Of a stretch of DNA of 64,000 bases, positions 21,995 to 34,787 are shown in pieces. Position numbers and translations under genes: made by a program. Source of the stretch: Torreya grandis (lineage: Eukaryota; Streptophyta; Pinopsida; Cupressales; Taxaceae); the NCBI GenBank assembly GCA_037957365.1, contig JARHVA010004906.1:612501-676500 (forward strand), given 5' to 3'. The notes beneath the pieces were generated by a model. That model had not been told where the DNA came from. It did not search any database and was given only the letters and a program-made list of their open reading frames with translations. The stretch's first letter is position 1. Every line of letters starts with the position of its first letter.

Positions 21995-23328
21995 CTTTTA
22001 TGGAAAGAGGATGCTCTATAAAATAAGGTTTAGCTTATACATATTATTATGGAGCTACATGCTTTACTAGTTGGTGGGCACTCGAGACTTTTTTTTTTAG
22101 ACTTATCATAAAATAAATAAGAAATTCTTTTGGCAATGGTTTAAAAGGAGAAGTCTAAAAAGTTGTTACATAATACTTATTTTGTCAAGAAAATAAGGGT
22201 GAGATAATTAAGATCCTGATTATTATACAACTAACATCTATTCCTAATTAAAAGTGGGAGGAACTCTTAAATGGATTTCATCACAAAGTTTTATGAGTTT
22301 AAAGGGAAAAATGTTATTATGGTTGTTATGGATAAACTCACAAAATATGTCCATTTTTTTCCATTTCATATCCTTTTGTAGAAATTATATTACATAAAAT
22401 TTTATGGGCACAATTAAGAAACTACAAGAGACCCAAAATCTCAGAGTAAGTGATCATGATCCTCTATTTACCAATAATTTTTGAATTGGTTTATTTCTTA
22501 TTTGAGTACTTAGATGTCTTATAGCTTGTAATAGCATCCCTAATTTTATGAATAAAATGAGGTGGTCAACAAGTTCTTGGAGGGTTATCTCTGATGTTTC
22601 AATAATGATAAATACGAAACATGGGTTAAATGGATACCACTTGCAAAATGGTGATAGAACACTTCTCTCCATAGTTCATTCAAAAAGTCCCATTCTTAGC
22701 ATTGTAAGGGTACTAACCACCATCCATATCCTCATCTTTGAGGGTTCAACCAAAACTAGTTAAAGATTACATTCAACTCCATTAGGAGGCTCTATTTAAT
22801 CTCAAAAAGAATTTCGCATTGGCACAAAATTAAATGAAGAAGCAAGATGACTAGTACTGCGTGGAAAAATATTTTGAAGTAGGATATGGGTTTTTTGTGT
22901 GATTAAAACCATATAATCAAATGTACTTTAAATAATATAAAGGGGATAAAAATATTTCACCTAAGCATTATGGATGCTATCAGGGCTTGGAGAAGATCAA
23001 TGGTGTAGCATACAAAACAAAATTACCTCATTCACCAAAAATAAATGCAATCTTACATGTTTCTTACTTAAAGAAGTCATTAGACAAAGATTTTAAGCCT
23101 AGATATAGTTACTAGAGCTTGATGAGGAGGAAATAATAATTTTAGATCCTAAAGAAATCTTACAAACACATACACAACGAGCTTGAGAAAGAGGGTGTCT
23201 ATAAAGTATATGATCAAGTGGAATAATTTGGCTGATGAGTAAGATACATGGGAGGATGAATCAATCCTACAAAATCACCCCAAACATTTTCAATGTTGAG
23301 GACAGAAACGGTTTTAGGAGGAGGGGTA

Positions 23329-23720
23329 TGCTACACCCTTAATTGCTAGCATGTATCTGGCTATGTGTGGTTGAATTGTGGCTACTACAAACTTTTACTT
23401 ACACATATGTTAATTTATATATCTTAATATTGGTAGTAGTGTTGGCCTATGGAGTATCCATAACCTTAGTAGGGTATCTATAAGAGGAAATGGTTAGTAT
23501 TAGATCATCATAGTACACACTTATTTTTATTGTGAGGTCATGGAAGTTTCCTCCTTGAAGTGGATCATGCATTTATTTTGTATATTTTACTCTACTTACA
23601 GTTATCTTGTATGGATCTACTCTATGATGCCCTTATTATTATCAATTATTATTTTTATTCTACTCTTGATATTTATATTGAGGTCCATGGTTATGATTTT
23701 ATCTAAGTAATTTCATTACA
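23329..23720 (+). repeat. LTR of the second chromovirus copy
   Basis: It begins TGCTACACCCTTAA right after a GGAGGAGGGGTA purine tract and ends TTTCATTACA. It aligns with 5967-6311 but is about 45 bp longer, through extra sequence in the second half. Confidence 0.85.
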
Positions 23721-23831
23721 CCTTTTGAAATCATTCAAGCCATAATCGGATTTAAACAATTACTTCAAGCTTTGCAATATAAATTTAGCATATATACTAA
23801 TTAATAACATAAAAATAATTGATTAATCTTA

Positions 23832-25019
23832 TGGTTCAGTCGCAATCAAGGCTTCCAATGAAGGGACACCTTACACCACACAACCCTCAAAGTCACACAA
23901 TGGATTACTAAATTAGTTTTATTATTAAGCCAATATTTACAAGATATAATTAGCTTCTTGATTTTACGACGATGCACTAGGGCCCTGTACAATAACGGAG
24001 TCTCCATGTACACTAAGGATACAAGCCTTAATTTAGATCTTGACTATCTTTGCTCTCTAACTTTGTATTTTGATAAAGTTTCACCTTCTGGTCTAAACAT
24101 TTCCAAAGGTCTTTTGCCTTCCCAAGTGTTTTAAATGTTGGCCCGACCCCTCCTTTTATATATTTTTTCCACTTGGTCAATTCATGTTTGTCATAAAATG
24201 GTCAACAGTTGTATTTCATGGGGATTGGCATAAAACTACAGGGCTTGCCATAGGGGTAGCTTTAGATTTTATGTACCTCAAGCCACACGCATCTAATTTT
24301 TTTTAAATCATATCCCTAGTACTAGATAATGTTGACTATCCTTCTTCGATGTCGCATCATCTACATTATCTTCCTAACCTGTAAAGGCCAGGTGTGAATC
24401 TTGCACTTGATTAGTCGTCTAGTTATATTAATGTCTCTTGAGCCTTGCGTTTAATGTTCAACACCTAAATTTTATTCTCCCATGCCTTAGATGTTCCTCT
24501 TTGTGCACCGTTTAATGTACCTAATTCCTTATAACTCTTTCACTAACTTATATATCTCTTTGCATTATTTAGGTGCTTCTCATCTCTTTTGCATGTTCCT
24601 TTCCTTAAGTGCACCTGCATTGTGAAAATATGGAATTTGTTCATTTGTGTAAAGTTTCTTCAAAGGAATCCCATTTTCACCTCCTGAAGGTCTAACTCCT
24701 TCATGTGATATTACATAACTGCACATTTATTATGCAATTGTACATTACTCTCTGGTTCTTTTTCCCCCTCATTATCTATGTGTGTATGTATTTTCCTTTG
24801 TGCTCTAAAACTTTTAACCATCCTTTATTTTTGAATATTTTACACAACCCAACCATCCTTCCTCCATTAAATTTGACTCTTGCACTATATATAAGTATTT
24901 CCAAAACATTATGTTTTACAATCGTGCACTAACAAAGTTATTTTTTATTATCTAGCTAACCAAATCTTTCTTTGCATGATGCAAGATTATTGATTCATTT
25001 AGAATGTTTCTACATCACA
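23832..25019 (-). repeat. 3' LTR of the LARD-like element
   Basis: It aligns with 28210-28359 and 34788-35780 over its length (for example CAAGGCTTCCAATGAAGGGACACC, CATCCCTTA-type blocks and TTCCTTATAACTC). A TATATAAAAGGAGGGG box on the minus strand near 24165-24147 is a plausible core promoter. Confidence 0.8.
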
Positions 25020-28000
25020 CTCCCTAGGTAATTAAAATGTAAGCTCCCACTTACAAGTAGGGTTGAGTGGTAGAACCACTCTCTAGGAAATATGTTAATT
25101 CCATGATGTTCCCTTCCACCTTGTGTGTCACCTAAGCAGGCTTTCTCTATATTTCCCCCTCTAGACCCACTTTAGGTCATGAACCATTGTCCTTCACCTA
25201 GCTCCAATACCCTTTCTCTTCATTCTCCTCCTCTTCATTCTCTTTATTCCTTTGGTGGGTTTGTTCTTACCTTTGTCTCTTGTGGGTCTATGCCCACATG
25301 TTCCTCTTATGGATCTATGGTGACCTAATTCTCTTGTGGATATGCATCCAATTATTTCCATTTTGGGTTTGTACCCACTTGTTTCTATTCTGGTTCTGGA
25401 CCCACTTATTTATCTTTTGGGTTTTCACCCACCTTCTTCCATCCACCTCCACCTAGATATATCCAACCCTCTTGCTTCCTCTTTTTTTTTGCCTCATTGG
25501 GCATGAAGCACATCTCCTTCCTTTGATCCTTCACATCAAAAAAACATGATTGCACACTATTATTCCATATTTTATCTCACAAGGTATGTATGAGCAAACC
25601 TTATTTTTCCATATTTTCTTCTCTTCTTCTTCTTGATTCCATTCATAGCATTCAAGTCTTCATGGGATTCGTCAATTCCCATTTTCTCTTCTATTCTTGT
25701 TGTTTTAGCTTCAATTTTGTGCACCTGGTCTGATGTCCCCATCAGTTACCTTTCCTTGCTAGCTTCAGGTTGTCTCTTGTCATGCCTTTGATTGATAGTG
25801 AATTTTATTTCTTCTGAAAAATAAGAATTGTGACCTTTGGATCAGATTTGGGTGGATGATTCTCCTCCTCTGGTGGACTTCCTATCTATTGTGAAAGAAG
25901 ATCACACCCTCCTTATCAGCTTCAAGTTGATATTAGACAAATCAATTCAATTTATCCTCTCTACTTTATGAAAAAAATATTTCACCTTTGTTATTTATAG
26001 GTTGACTACCTTTCCTCCATCACACATCTCTCTGCTTTCCTTCCCCTCTAGGGGCACTATTATCATCTTCATGTTTCCTCCAGCAAGATTACATGTGATT
26101 CACTAATACTTCTCATGTGATTGAATCCTCATTTTTGTGTAAAACCTACCTTTATGCATTCAGGTTAGCCACTCTAATCCTTGTTTTCTTATGCAATACT
26201 CTACTATCCTCATGTTAACTTCAGTTCAACTAGAGGATAACACCCCTTCCTCTTGTCCCTTCATCCTTCTACCTCCCAAAGGATAAATTTATTCTATCGG
26301 TACCTTTTCTAGCTCTACATCTTGGTGTATGCACCTCACCCTAGGTCATGATACACTCAACAAATCCCAATTTTACTCACAAAAAATCTTCTCCCTTTGA
26401 CACATTCTCCACACCACACATCAAAAGACTTATGCTCTTCTCTTCCTCCTTTGGTACATTCTCCATGTTGCACATAAGAACATGTGATCCTCTTAGGGTT
26501 TACCTTATACATTACTATCTTTGAAGGTTACTTCTACACTCTACACACTCTTCTATAATGTCTTTGGCTCATGTGAAATGATATCCACCTTGTCTCACCC
26601 ATTTTGCTCCATAAAAATCATACTTATCCTAGATTATGCTTGCATGTTTTCATAGCATATCCTTTAACTGAACATCTTTATTCTTCAATGTTATCTCCCA
26701 CTCTTCCATCATCTCAACAGACCTTTTTTGGTCTTTATATTGTTCCCATGTCAGTTCCTACCACCCATTGCATTTATTGCGACTATCTCTTCCTTGCTTT
26801 GATGGTTAGGTTTTGAAGGTCCCCTCTTACAGATCTCAAGACTTCCCCATCATTTGAGATGGCCTTCTAGATGCATTACTTGGTATAATTGTGTGGAAAT
26901 AATTTGTTTCCATTATTGTAACCTCCCCTTTCCTTGACATATCTTTTTATTTTCAAAGCCTCTTTATCCCCTTATTGTGTTACCACATATCCATTTTGGC
27001 ACACACTCTACTCTCATGGTTTCCCCTACATTATTCAACATGAAATTTCACATGAAATCCATAACCCATTCGATAATTTCCTCTGTGCCTTCTCCATAAG
27101 ATATATTTCATGCATCAACTTATAGCCAACTCTCTACATGCCTCTAAGTCTTTGAGGGTTCTCTTTCATAGTTCTCTCCCTAATTATTTGTGTAATCTAT
27201 CATTTTGATAGGTTTTATTTATTCTTATGTCATACAATCCTATAGTGCCAGTATCCTAAAGGAAAACTCCTTCATTTTATCCAAGATTTATGACTCCAAG
27301 TCACATCTCATCTCGTCTTCTTGCCAAGACATACCTTGTGATTTTCATTATCTACCCATCCATGCTTAATGAAAATAATTTTTTTTATACACCTTATACA
27401 TAATAATTTTACTATAAGATGCTTCCATGACCTAATTTCCTCACTTTTGGTGATCTATCAGTGCCACATGTCAAGTCACTTATATGCTCTATCTACCTCC
27501 CATTGATGAATATGCTTGTGCACCAATTTATTTCATGTGTTTGATTGCCTCCTTTTGGAAATATTGATAGCACTTAACCTCTTCTATTTTAATTGAATAC
27601 ATCACTTTTGGTGATTTTTCAACATGCAAAATCTCCTCATCTCTACCTATAATACCTCTTATTAGTAGTTATGTTTGTGCCTCACTCCTTAATCAATAGG
27701 TTACCTCTTGTTTGTTAATTGATCGATGCTCCACTAACCTCTCTAGTGCAATGCTTGTCTCACAGTTAGAATTATGTCAGTACTCAACTCATGCAAGTTT
27801 CTTGTAACCTTGTAAATTTTCATGCCACATACTATTTCACACTCTATCACAATCTTACATAGGTGCTCTTGGACTTATAAACCACTGTTGAAATTATACC
27901 TTGTGATCCTACACAACTCATTCCTTGAGTGCTTTCCTTTCCACCTCATTTCAAACTATCCATATTATGAAAGTGGAGAATGATACAACATAATAACTAC

Positions 28001-28209
28001 TGCACATTCGATGATCTACTAACCTTCCATAACACATGCTAGTTTCCTCACATTCAAAGATCTGCTAACTCTCCTTCCACAACACTCCACTAGCTACCTC
28101 TCACTTGGTAGTCTGCTAGAATTATTTCTAATAGATTATATCTCTCTTTTAGGCTCATATTCTCCCTTCATTTCCTCAAGGTTCTCAAACTTTATTTGAT
28201 ACCAGTTAG
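25020..28209 (-). other. non-coding interior of the LARD-like element, strongly pyrimidine-rich on the plus strand
   Basis: About 3.2 kb of C/T-rich plus-strand sequence, hence A/G-rich on the transcribed strand. The open frames here are short, Ser/Pro/Leu-rich and domain-free. No gag, protease, RT or integrase motif was found in any frame I read. Confidence 0.65.
28193..28204 (-). promoter_or_regulatory. primer-binding site of the LARD-like element
   Basis: The minus strand reads TGGTATCAAATA five bases inside the LTR end; the first eight bases match the plant initiator tRNA-Met primer site TGGTATCAGAGC. Confidence 0.55.
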
Positions 28210-28359
28210 TGTATTCAAAATCAAGGTTCCTAATGAAGGGACACCTTACACCACACATCCCTTAGCATTGCAAAATATATTACTATTTTTTTTTTATAGT
28301 CTAATATTTACAAGATAGTAATAACTTCTCAAATTTATAGTATATCACTCAGTCCCTTT
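28210..28359 (-). repeat. 5' LTR of the LARD-like element, proximal segment
   Basis: It matches the start of 23832-25019 (AATCAAGGTTCCTAATGAAGGG, ACACCTTACACCACACA). The match breaks off at 28359 and resumes at 34788, beyond the nested gypsy element. Confidence 0.8.
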
Positions 28360-29255
28360 TGTTTAATCCTAAAATATAGATTAAGGAATCTAGGTTTAAA
28401 GGGGATAGAGATAGCTTATGTCGCAAGGGTGATAAACTATCTCTATAATAAGACAATTAATTTGTGAACTCAGATAAATAATATTCTAAGTTTAAATATT
28501 GAGATATATTAAAAATAATAAGTACAACCAATGATTGATATTATAATAAATAGAAAAAGAATGCTAGTTAGATTATTATGTGCATTCAGATCTGAGGTGG
28601 AATAAGCTATAAATAGATTGGATTTGGATTTTGGATTAGTCATCATATTCTATAAATTTGACCTTTGTGACATCGAACACTGCATCAACTTATGATAGTT
28701 ACATCGACACTTTTATCTAACCTAGATGTATGTGTCTAGTATGGAATACCTTTTGGATATAAATGTGACCACCTATAATTTTCTAGGTTTTATGTCACCT
28801 TCACTTTGAAACATTCAGATCTAGATCATACATTGTTTCTCTTGTTGAATAACCAAAAACCTAGTTCTTGATTTTCATGGTGACTATGGTAAAATTAGGT
28901 TAGTGGGCTCACGGTGTCAAAATAGCTACAAAGACCCCTTTGTTAGTGGGTGCTTCCTACATAGCCACTACTCTGAAGAGGGCCTCAGACTCCTATAGTT
29001 CTCCCATATATGTGGGCTTGTGTGTGCATAAGGATGCATTATATGATAATCAAGTACAATAGTGACCTAACGTGTAACATGGAAAATATGGCTCATGGGA
29101 TGCTCCTTCAGTACTTCAAACCTATAGATTAGTTGTCCCTATGGCTAATATGGAAATAAGGAAAATAGGGAAGCTTTGCTCACTTTAATGCTTTTTAAAG
29201 TTACCTTGTGAGTTGTCTTGTATGTGTTAGGTGAAGAAGGAATGAGGGTTAAACT

Positions 29256-29288
<33 letters not shown>

Positions 29289-29690
29289 TTTTTGGATAAT
29301 ATCTCACATAAAAGTACTTAAGTCGACCATAGGGATATGTTTTATTTTAAAATCTTATAACTTTAGGGCACTTGACACTTGCATTGGGGTAGGAAACTTG
29401 CATCAACATAGGCATCTAACTGGGACATAGCTGTAAATTAGGCATAAGTCTAGGAATTGTAGAAATAGAAGATAAATATGTTTATAAAATTATGAGCATG
29501 ATATAAGGTGTAATTCATTAGAATAACATTGGTCAAACTAAGAGATAAATTATAAGCACATAGAGATAATGGATGTGAGGCTTTTGGTAATGGAAAAAGT
29601 TCTAGAACTAAAAGGAATAATGAAGGTTTGTTTTTTCCAAGTGTACAAGACTGAAGTGATATATAATTCATAAATAGTGTCTACATTTCA
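28360..29690 (-). repeat. 3' LTR of the nested gypsy element
   Basis: It aligns with 33431-34787 nearly end to end (plus-strand start TGTTTAATCCTAAAATATAG). It contains a (TA)n microsatellite at about 29260-29286 that the other LTR lacks, so that tract expanded after insertion. Confidence 0.88.
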
Positions 29691-31931
29691 CCCCCTTTAA
29701 TATAGTAATGAAATTTATAGTTTAAAGGAAAATAAATGCATACCTAGGTGTGTATAACAAACCTTACCTTTATGCGAGCCCAACTTGAGTGATTTTCTGG
29801 TGATTGAATTGTAACCAAGAGTATTTTAAAATATATAATAAGTACATATAGTCTAAAATCAAAATCATTTAAATGATTGAAATGAAAAGAGCAAGGTTTA
29901 TAAGTACACCTATGTATCGATGCAACCACCTTGCCTTTTCAAAAATTTATTTGAAAATATGTATCACTATGAACCATTAGAGATGAGATTATGACAAATA
30001 TAAAATATGGAAAGTGAATACATATATAAATATTGGAGGAGACATGCCCCTAACCTTGGTGAAAAATGTGATTTACCACTCGATAGTTGATATTAACTCC
30101 ATTGTGCAACCCAATCATACTTATAACCTAGTGAGCGTGAGTGAATGAAGTCAACTCATGTTATAATATGGTGAGGTTGGATTATGTAATCAAGTCCAAA
30201 CTATAAACTTTGTAATATTGAATGATTTAATCACTTCAACCATACCAAAAGTGAACCAACTATTACATTAGATTAGCTCAATACAGTCTTTAATTGTCCA
30301 ACTTGGTGATCTAAAGTTCGTAGAAGTGTTTGAAATTTGTAAGTATATTTGATTTTACAATTTTAGGTGCTCTTTTACACAACATATGCACCTCATATAT
30401 GTCTTATGATGAAACCTAGGTATAACAATGGTATCAATGTATATAATTTTTCCAAAACTATGTATTTGAATCATATAACTATGAATTTTGGCCAACTTAC
30501 AAACTTTGTATGTGGATAACATATTTATATAACATGCCCCCACTATAATCTGAAACTAAAAATTGGTGTAAGTGTGGAGAATGTTCCCCCAATGTATATC
30601 TAAAACTGAGAACTAGTGTAAGTGTGGAGAACATGTTTCCAAAACATGCCCCTACTGCAATCTAAATCTATGAAGAATGTGGAATCCATGCCTTTATGAC
30701 ATGCCCCCACTAATATGCCCCCCTTTTGAGGTGAGGGGTAGTAAAAATTAGTATTTACCTTACCTAAAAATGATAATATAATTGTATAATTTGTGTATGA
30801 ACCATGTAACATATGTCTAAGTAGATATATCATTGAAGCATGTAGAATGTTATCACTTTAAGACCTAATATACAAGATATAAATCATGATAACATTTAGA
30901 TAGTAACAATGCAAGCTCAATAAGAAATCATGCACACACATAGGAGTTCTCAGAAGTAAGTCAAAAGATATTGGTCTAAGGAGACCTCAAAAAAGAGGCA
31001 TGTTCAAATACCACACAATTGAAGGGACATGAATTAGTCAAATGCACATAAAGAAAATGATGACATATTCAAATTTCAACATACAAAAAAACTTAACATA
31101 TGCAAATGTCACAATAAGTAAACATAGGCATGGGGCCCAAAATTAATGGAGCATATTCAAATGATCTAATAAGTAATACAATGCATTATAATAGAAAGCA
31201 TGGAACACAATCAAGGAAGTGAAAAAGGAAAGCATGAACAATAAACAACCAACACAAACATCACATACTATCCTATGGATCATATGTGAAGTACATAACA
31301 TATCAAGCACACTAAAAAATATATAAGCATTTATAAAGGCATGTTTAAGTATATAAAATCAAACATTATAATGTAAAGTGATCATATAATAATATAATCT
31401 GGATGTATCATGATTATAAATGCAGATTCTCCCAATGTCCACATGACACGAGTAGAGGGAAGGCCCAACATGTGGAAGTGTATAGATCATGTATCCTTGT
31501 ATGCCTGTATCACATTAAAAATACGTGTATATAGAAATAAATGATATGCTATCAACCAACATGGAACCATAAACATATATGCTAAAGAGCCAATAAAACC
31601 TGTGAATGTTACAAATGTTTTTGGATTTTTTTTTGTTTTTTTTTGGTATTTTTTGAATATGTGAAAAGAAAAGAAAATTATCGAATAATCTCATGATGAG
31701 GATGAAGATTTGAGAGGAGTGGTAAATGTCTAACCTGTATTAAACCAGATGTGTGCATGCTATAATCATAAAGTGTATCATGTAATTTTATCAAGGGGAT
31801 GCAATGAATAATATAATGTGCCTCTTTCTCTCTGGTGATGATAGATTTAACAAAAATGTTATTCTAAGATGCCTTTGGTTTCTATTTTTTAATACGTTTT
31901 ATGTCCTTTGACTTTAATAATATTCCATTAC
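29691..31931 (-). other. non-coding 3' interior of the nested gypsy element
   Basis: About 2.2 kb without recognised protein motifs where pol would be expected. Near 30530-30725 the plus strand repeats ACATGCCCCCAC-like motifs, with two roughly 60-bp related units (GTAAGTGTGGAGAA twice). On the transcribed strand these are G-rich purine blocks resembling extra polypurine tracts. Confidence 0.6.
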
Positions 31932-32400
31932 TTATAATTGTTTTTCCTTTTTGGAAAAGGATGTAATCTTGCCTTGGTGATTAAATGATATGCAATTATT
32001 GTTTTTATCAACCATTTCTCCTATTGAGTGTAGCCACGATTTTCCAAGAACATCATTATAAGCATTTGGATTATAAATAACCTGAAAGGTAACATAATTT
32101 AATTTTGAGTCAAATGAAAATCTTAAATGAATTGATCCCATACTTGTTGAAATTGCATTATTTTCATCCACATGTTAAAACTTATTTTTAAGAGAGCTAA
32201 GAAAGGACATAAACCAAAAATTGTATTATGATAGTCCATAACCTTGATATCTATAAATTGATTACTCTCTATATGAGTAGTGATAGTAAAAAGATCTGAT
32301 AATGAGGAAAGGCTTGTGATTTCCCTCTTTGTAATAAGATTTTGAATTTTACATTTTTCATCATGATCTTTTTGTAACATTGCTTGCTCTAACTTTTCCT
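31932..32400 (-). pseudogene. Ty3/gypsy aspartic protease region
   Basis: The minus-strand segment at 32171-31932 reads FQVIYNPNAYNDVLGKSWLH followed by a CISFNHQGKI-like piece. This matches the C-terminal half of Ty3/gypsy proteases, in which AYN-LLGRPW(I/L)H precedes a conserved small block. The catalytic Asp-Thr/Ser-Gly was not found in a clean form in the overlapping frame 32380-32123. A frame change between the two segments shows decay. The protease would cut Gag-Pol. Confidence 0.65.
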
Positions 32401-32589
32401 TTTGAATATTTTCTTGCTCCAGGTCTTACATTTGTAAATTTTTGTGCTCAGAATTATCCTTTGGTACCCATATTTATTTTTTTGGCACTTATGATTTAGG
32501 AGAGGTGCTCATAATGTGAGTGGTTTTATTAGTTGATGTATCGATGATATAATCACCACCACCTTTGTGACTTTGTATTTTTTATTTAA

Positions 32590-33190
32590 TATAAAACAAT
32601 AATCTATATGATGCCCATGCATTTTATGATATGGACAATTGTATTTATATTTTTTGATAGGAGGTGAAGGAGGTAATTTGATAACTTTGTCTTGAATAAT
32701 TTATCTTAGGATCTCACTTGGAATCTTAGTAACCTTTTGGTCACTTTTTAAATTACTTGCTTTATATGTGTTTTATTATAGTTTGTATTTGGATAAGAAA
32801 CCTTGTTTGGCACAACATTGGTAGATGAAGATGCAAACACATGATTAACACTACCATGTATTGGATTATGTAGGTATGCAATTTTATTTTCCAACAATGT
32901 GATCTTTGAACTATAAATTCTTTTGCCACTTTTCTATTGACTTGTTCATAAGGATGACTTGAAACTTTAAGGCTTCACAAGCACAAACCCTAGGTACCTT
33001 AGAATGACTATGCATACGTACACCATCTACCTTACCCATTGAAGTAATGATAGCATGGACCTAGTTAGAGGGATGGTATTTATCACCCTCTTTAGGGTTA
33101 GGAGGAAGAAGCTCAATACTTTTGAAATAAGAGTTGTAAAGAGGGATTAAGTTATGATTTTATTTTGAAAACCTCTCATTATATTGATCA
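32590..33190 (-). pseudogene. Ty3/gypsy Gag remnant
   Basis: The minus strand reads VPRVCACEALKFQVILMN near 33000-32945, then KLPPSPPIKKYKYNCPYHK and MHGHHIDYCFILN at about 32690-32596. The C-x2-H...H-x3-C arrangement (CPYHKMHGHHIDYC) is the atypical knuckle of Tat/Ogre-type Gags. Several stops interrupt the frame. The upstream leader (33200-33430) carries CCTAGGGTTTGG, similar to the leader repeats at 12250-12560, which links the two gypsy elements. Confidence 0.65.
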
Positions 33191-33430
33191 ATTTAGTTAC
33201 TCCTAATTGATTTAATCATACATGAAACATAACAAGTAATAATTACCATGATGTACTATAAAATGAAGTAGCTAAGAGATATATCCATATTGAACATATT
33301 GATAGAAAATGAACTCTGATTTGAAAATTATAAATATTTTAAAATCAAATAAATCGGTAATTTAAAACAAAAAAATAGTAAACCCTAGATTAACCTAGGG
33401 TTTGGATATTTTCACATCAGATTCACCAAA

Positions 33431-34787
33431 TGTTTAACCCTAAAATCTATATTAAGGAATCTAGGGTTAAATGAGATAGAGATAGCTTAGGGCACAAGGG
33501 TGATAAACTATCTCTATAGTAGACAAGTTAATTAACAAACTCAAATAAATAAGATTCTAAATTTAAATACCGAGATAGGCTAAAAATAGTAAGTGCAATT
33601 AATGGTTTATATTTTAATAAATGGAAAAATAATGATACTTAGCTAGATTACTATGTGCATTCAAATCTGAGGTAAAACAAGCTAGAAATAGACTGGATCT
33701 GAATTCTAGATTAGTCGTCAGATTATATAAATTTGACCTATGTGACCTCAAACACTTGTATCATCCTCAAATAGTCATGTCAATGCTTTTATCTAACTTG
33801 GATGTAGGTGTCCAATATAAAATTCTTATTAGATTTGGATGTGAGAACATATAATGTTTTGGGTTTATCACCTTCATTCTAGTGCATTTATATCTAGCTC
33901 ATAGATTGTTACTCTTGTTGTATAGCCAAAATCTTAGTTATTCATCTTCATAATGACTAATAAAAATGGGTTAGTGGGCTCATGGTGTTGAGCTAACCCT
34001 AAATAACCCTTTGTTAACGTGTGTTACCTACATAGCCACTAATCTGAAGAGGGCCTTAGACTCATGTTGTTTTCTCCTACGTGTGGGTTTGTGTGTGCAT
34101 AAGGATACAATATGTGATAAGCAAGTACAATAGTGACCTAGCTTATAACTTGGAAAATATGGATCATGGGTTGCTCCTTCAGTACTTGAGACTTTTTGAT
34201 ATGTTGTCCCTATGACTGATATATAAATAGGGAGAAATAAAGAATATTTTCTCACTTGAATACTTAATTGAATATTTTTGGTAAGTTACCTTGTGAGTTG
34301 TTTGGCCTGTGCTAGGTAAAAAATGAATAAGGGTTGATCTTGTATACATATCAATCCTTTTGGATACATATCAATCCATTTTGGATAATATCTTGCATTA
34401 AATAACTTAGTAAAACCATAGGGATACATTTCATGTGAAATTTGATGACTTTAAGGCACTAGACATTTGCATTGGCATAGGAAACTTGTGTCAATGTAGG
34501 CATCTGACTGGGGCACAAGTGTTAAGGTGGCTAGAAAATATGCACATGTCTAGGACTTGAAGAAATAGACGATAAGCAGGTTTATAACATTTTGAGCATG
34601 ACAAAAGGTTTGAATCATCATAATAACATGGGTCAGACTAAAATATAAGGAATAGGCATATATAAATAGTAGATGCGATCCTTTTGGTAGTGAGAAAGGG
34701 TATATAACTGAGAGGAATAACCAAGGTTTGTATTTTCCAAGTGTACAAGGTGATATATAATTTATAAACAGTGTCTACACCTTTACA
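33431..34787 (-). repeat. 5' LTR of the nested gypsy element
   Basis: Plus-strand start TGTTTAACCCTAAAATCTAT. The minus-strand end TTAAACA is followed by TTTGGTGAATCTGATGTG as leader. CCCTATTTATATATC near 34231-34217 (minus) is the TATA candidate. Confidence 0.88.

Larger units (their letters stand above)
21778..23720 (+). mobile_element. 3' part of a second chromovirus copy, with its LTR
   Basis: The copy starts abruptly at the end of RNase H (ENVVVNALSKKDES, about 21780; compare 9600-9645 in the first copy). It continues through integrase (MDFITKFYEFKGKNVIMVV, near 22275), an integrase C-terminal region and a chromodomain-like tail near 23200-23260, to an LTR at 23329-23720. The 5' two thirds of the element are missing. 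Stops and indels are frequent and it is more diverged than the copy at 5967-11493, with which it aligns throughout. Confidence 0.85.
28360..34787 (-). mobile_element. Ty3/gypsy element with gag and protease only, nested in a LARD LTR
   Basis: Two LTRs (28360-29690, 33431-34787; about 1.33 and 1.36 kb) flank 3.7 kb. On the minus strand the order is LTR, AT-rich leader, Gag, protease, 2.2 kb non-coding, purine tract AAAGGGGG (29698-29691), LTR. Gag and protease resemble the Tat/Ogre side of Ty3/gypsy. No RT, RNase H or integrase was found in the interior, so the element was probably non-autonomous. Its insertion splits the right LTR of the LARD-like element. A clear target duplication is not visible. 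Confidence 0.82.

Noticed and set aside
24705..27125. Several 63-75-codon plus-strand frames in the LARD region
   Set aside because: Pyrimidine-rich strand translations (Ser/Pro/Leu/Phe) without domains; the element is transcribed from the other strand.
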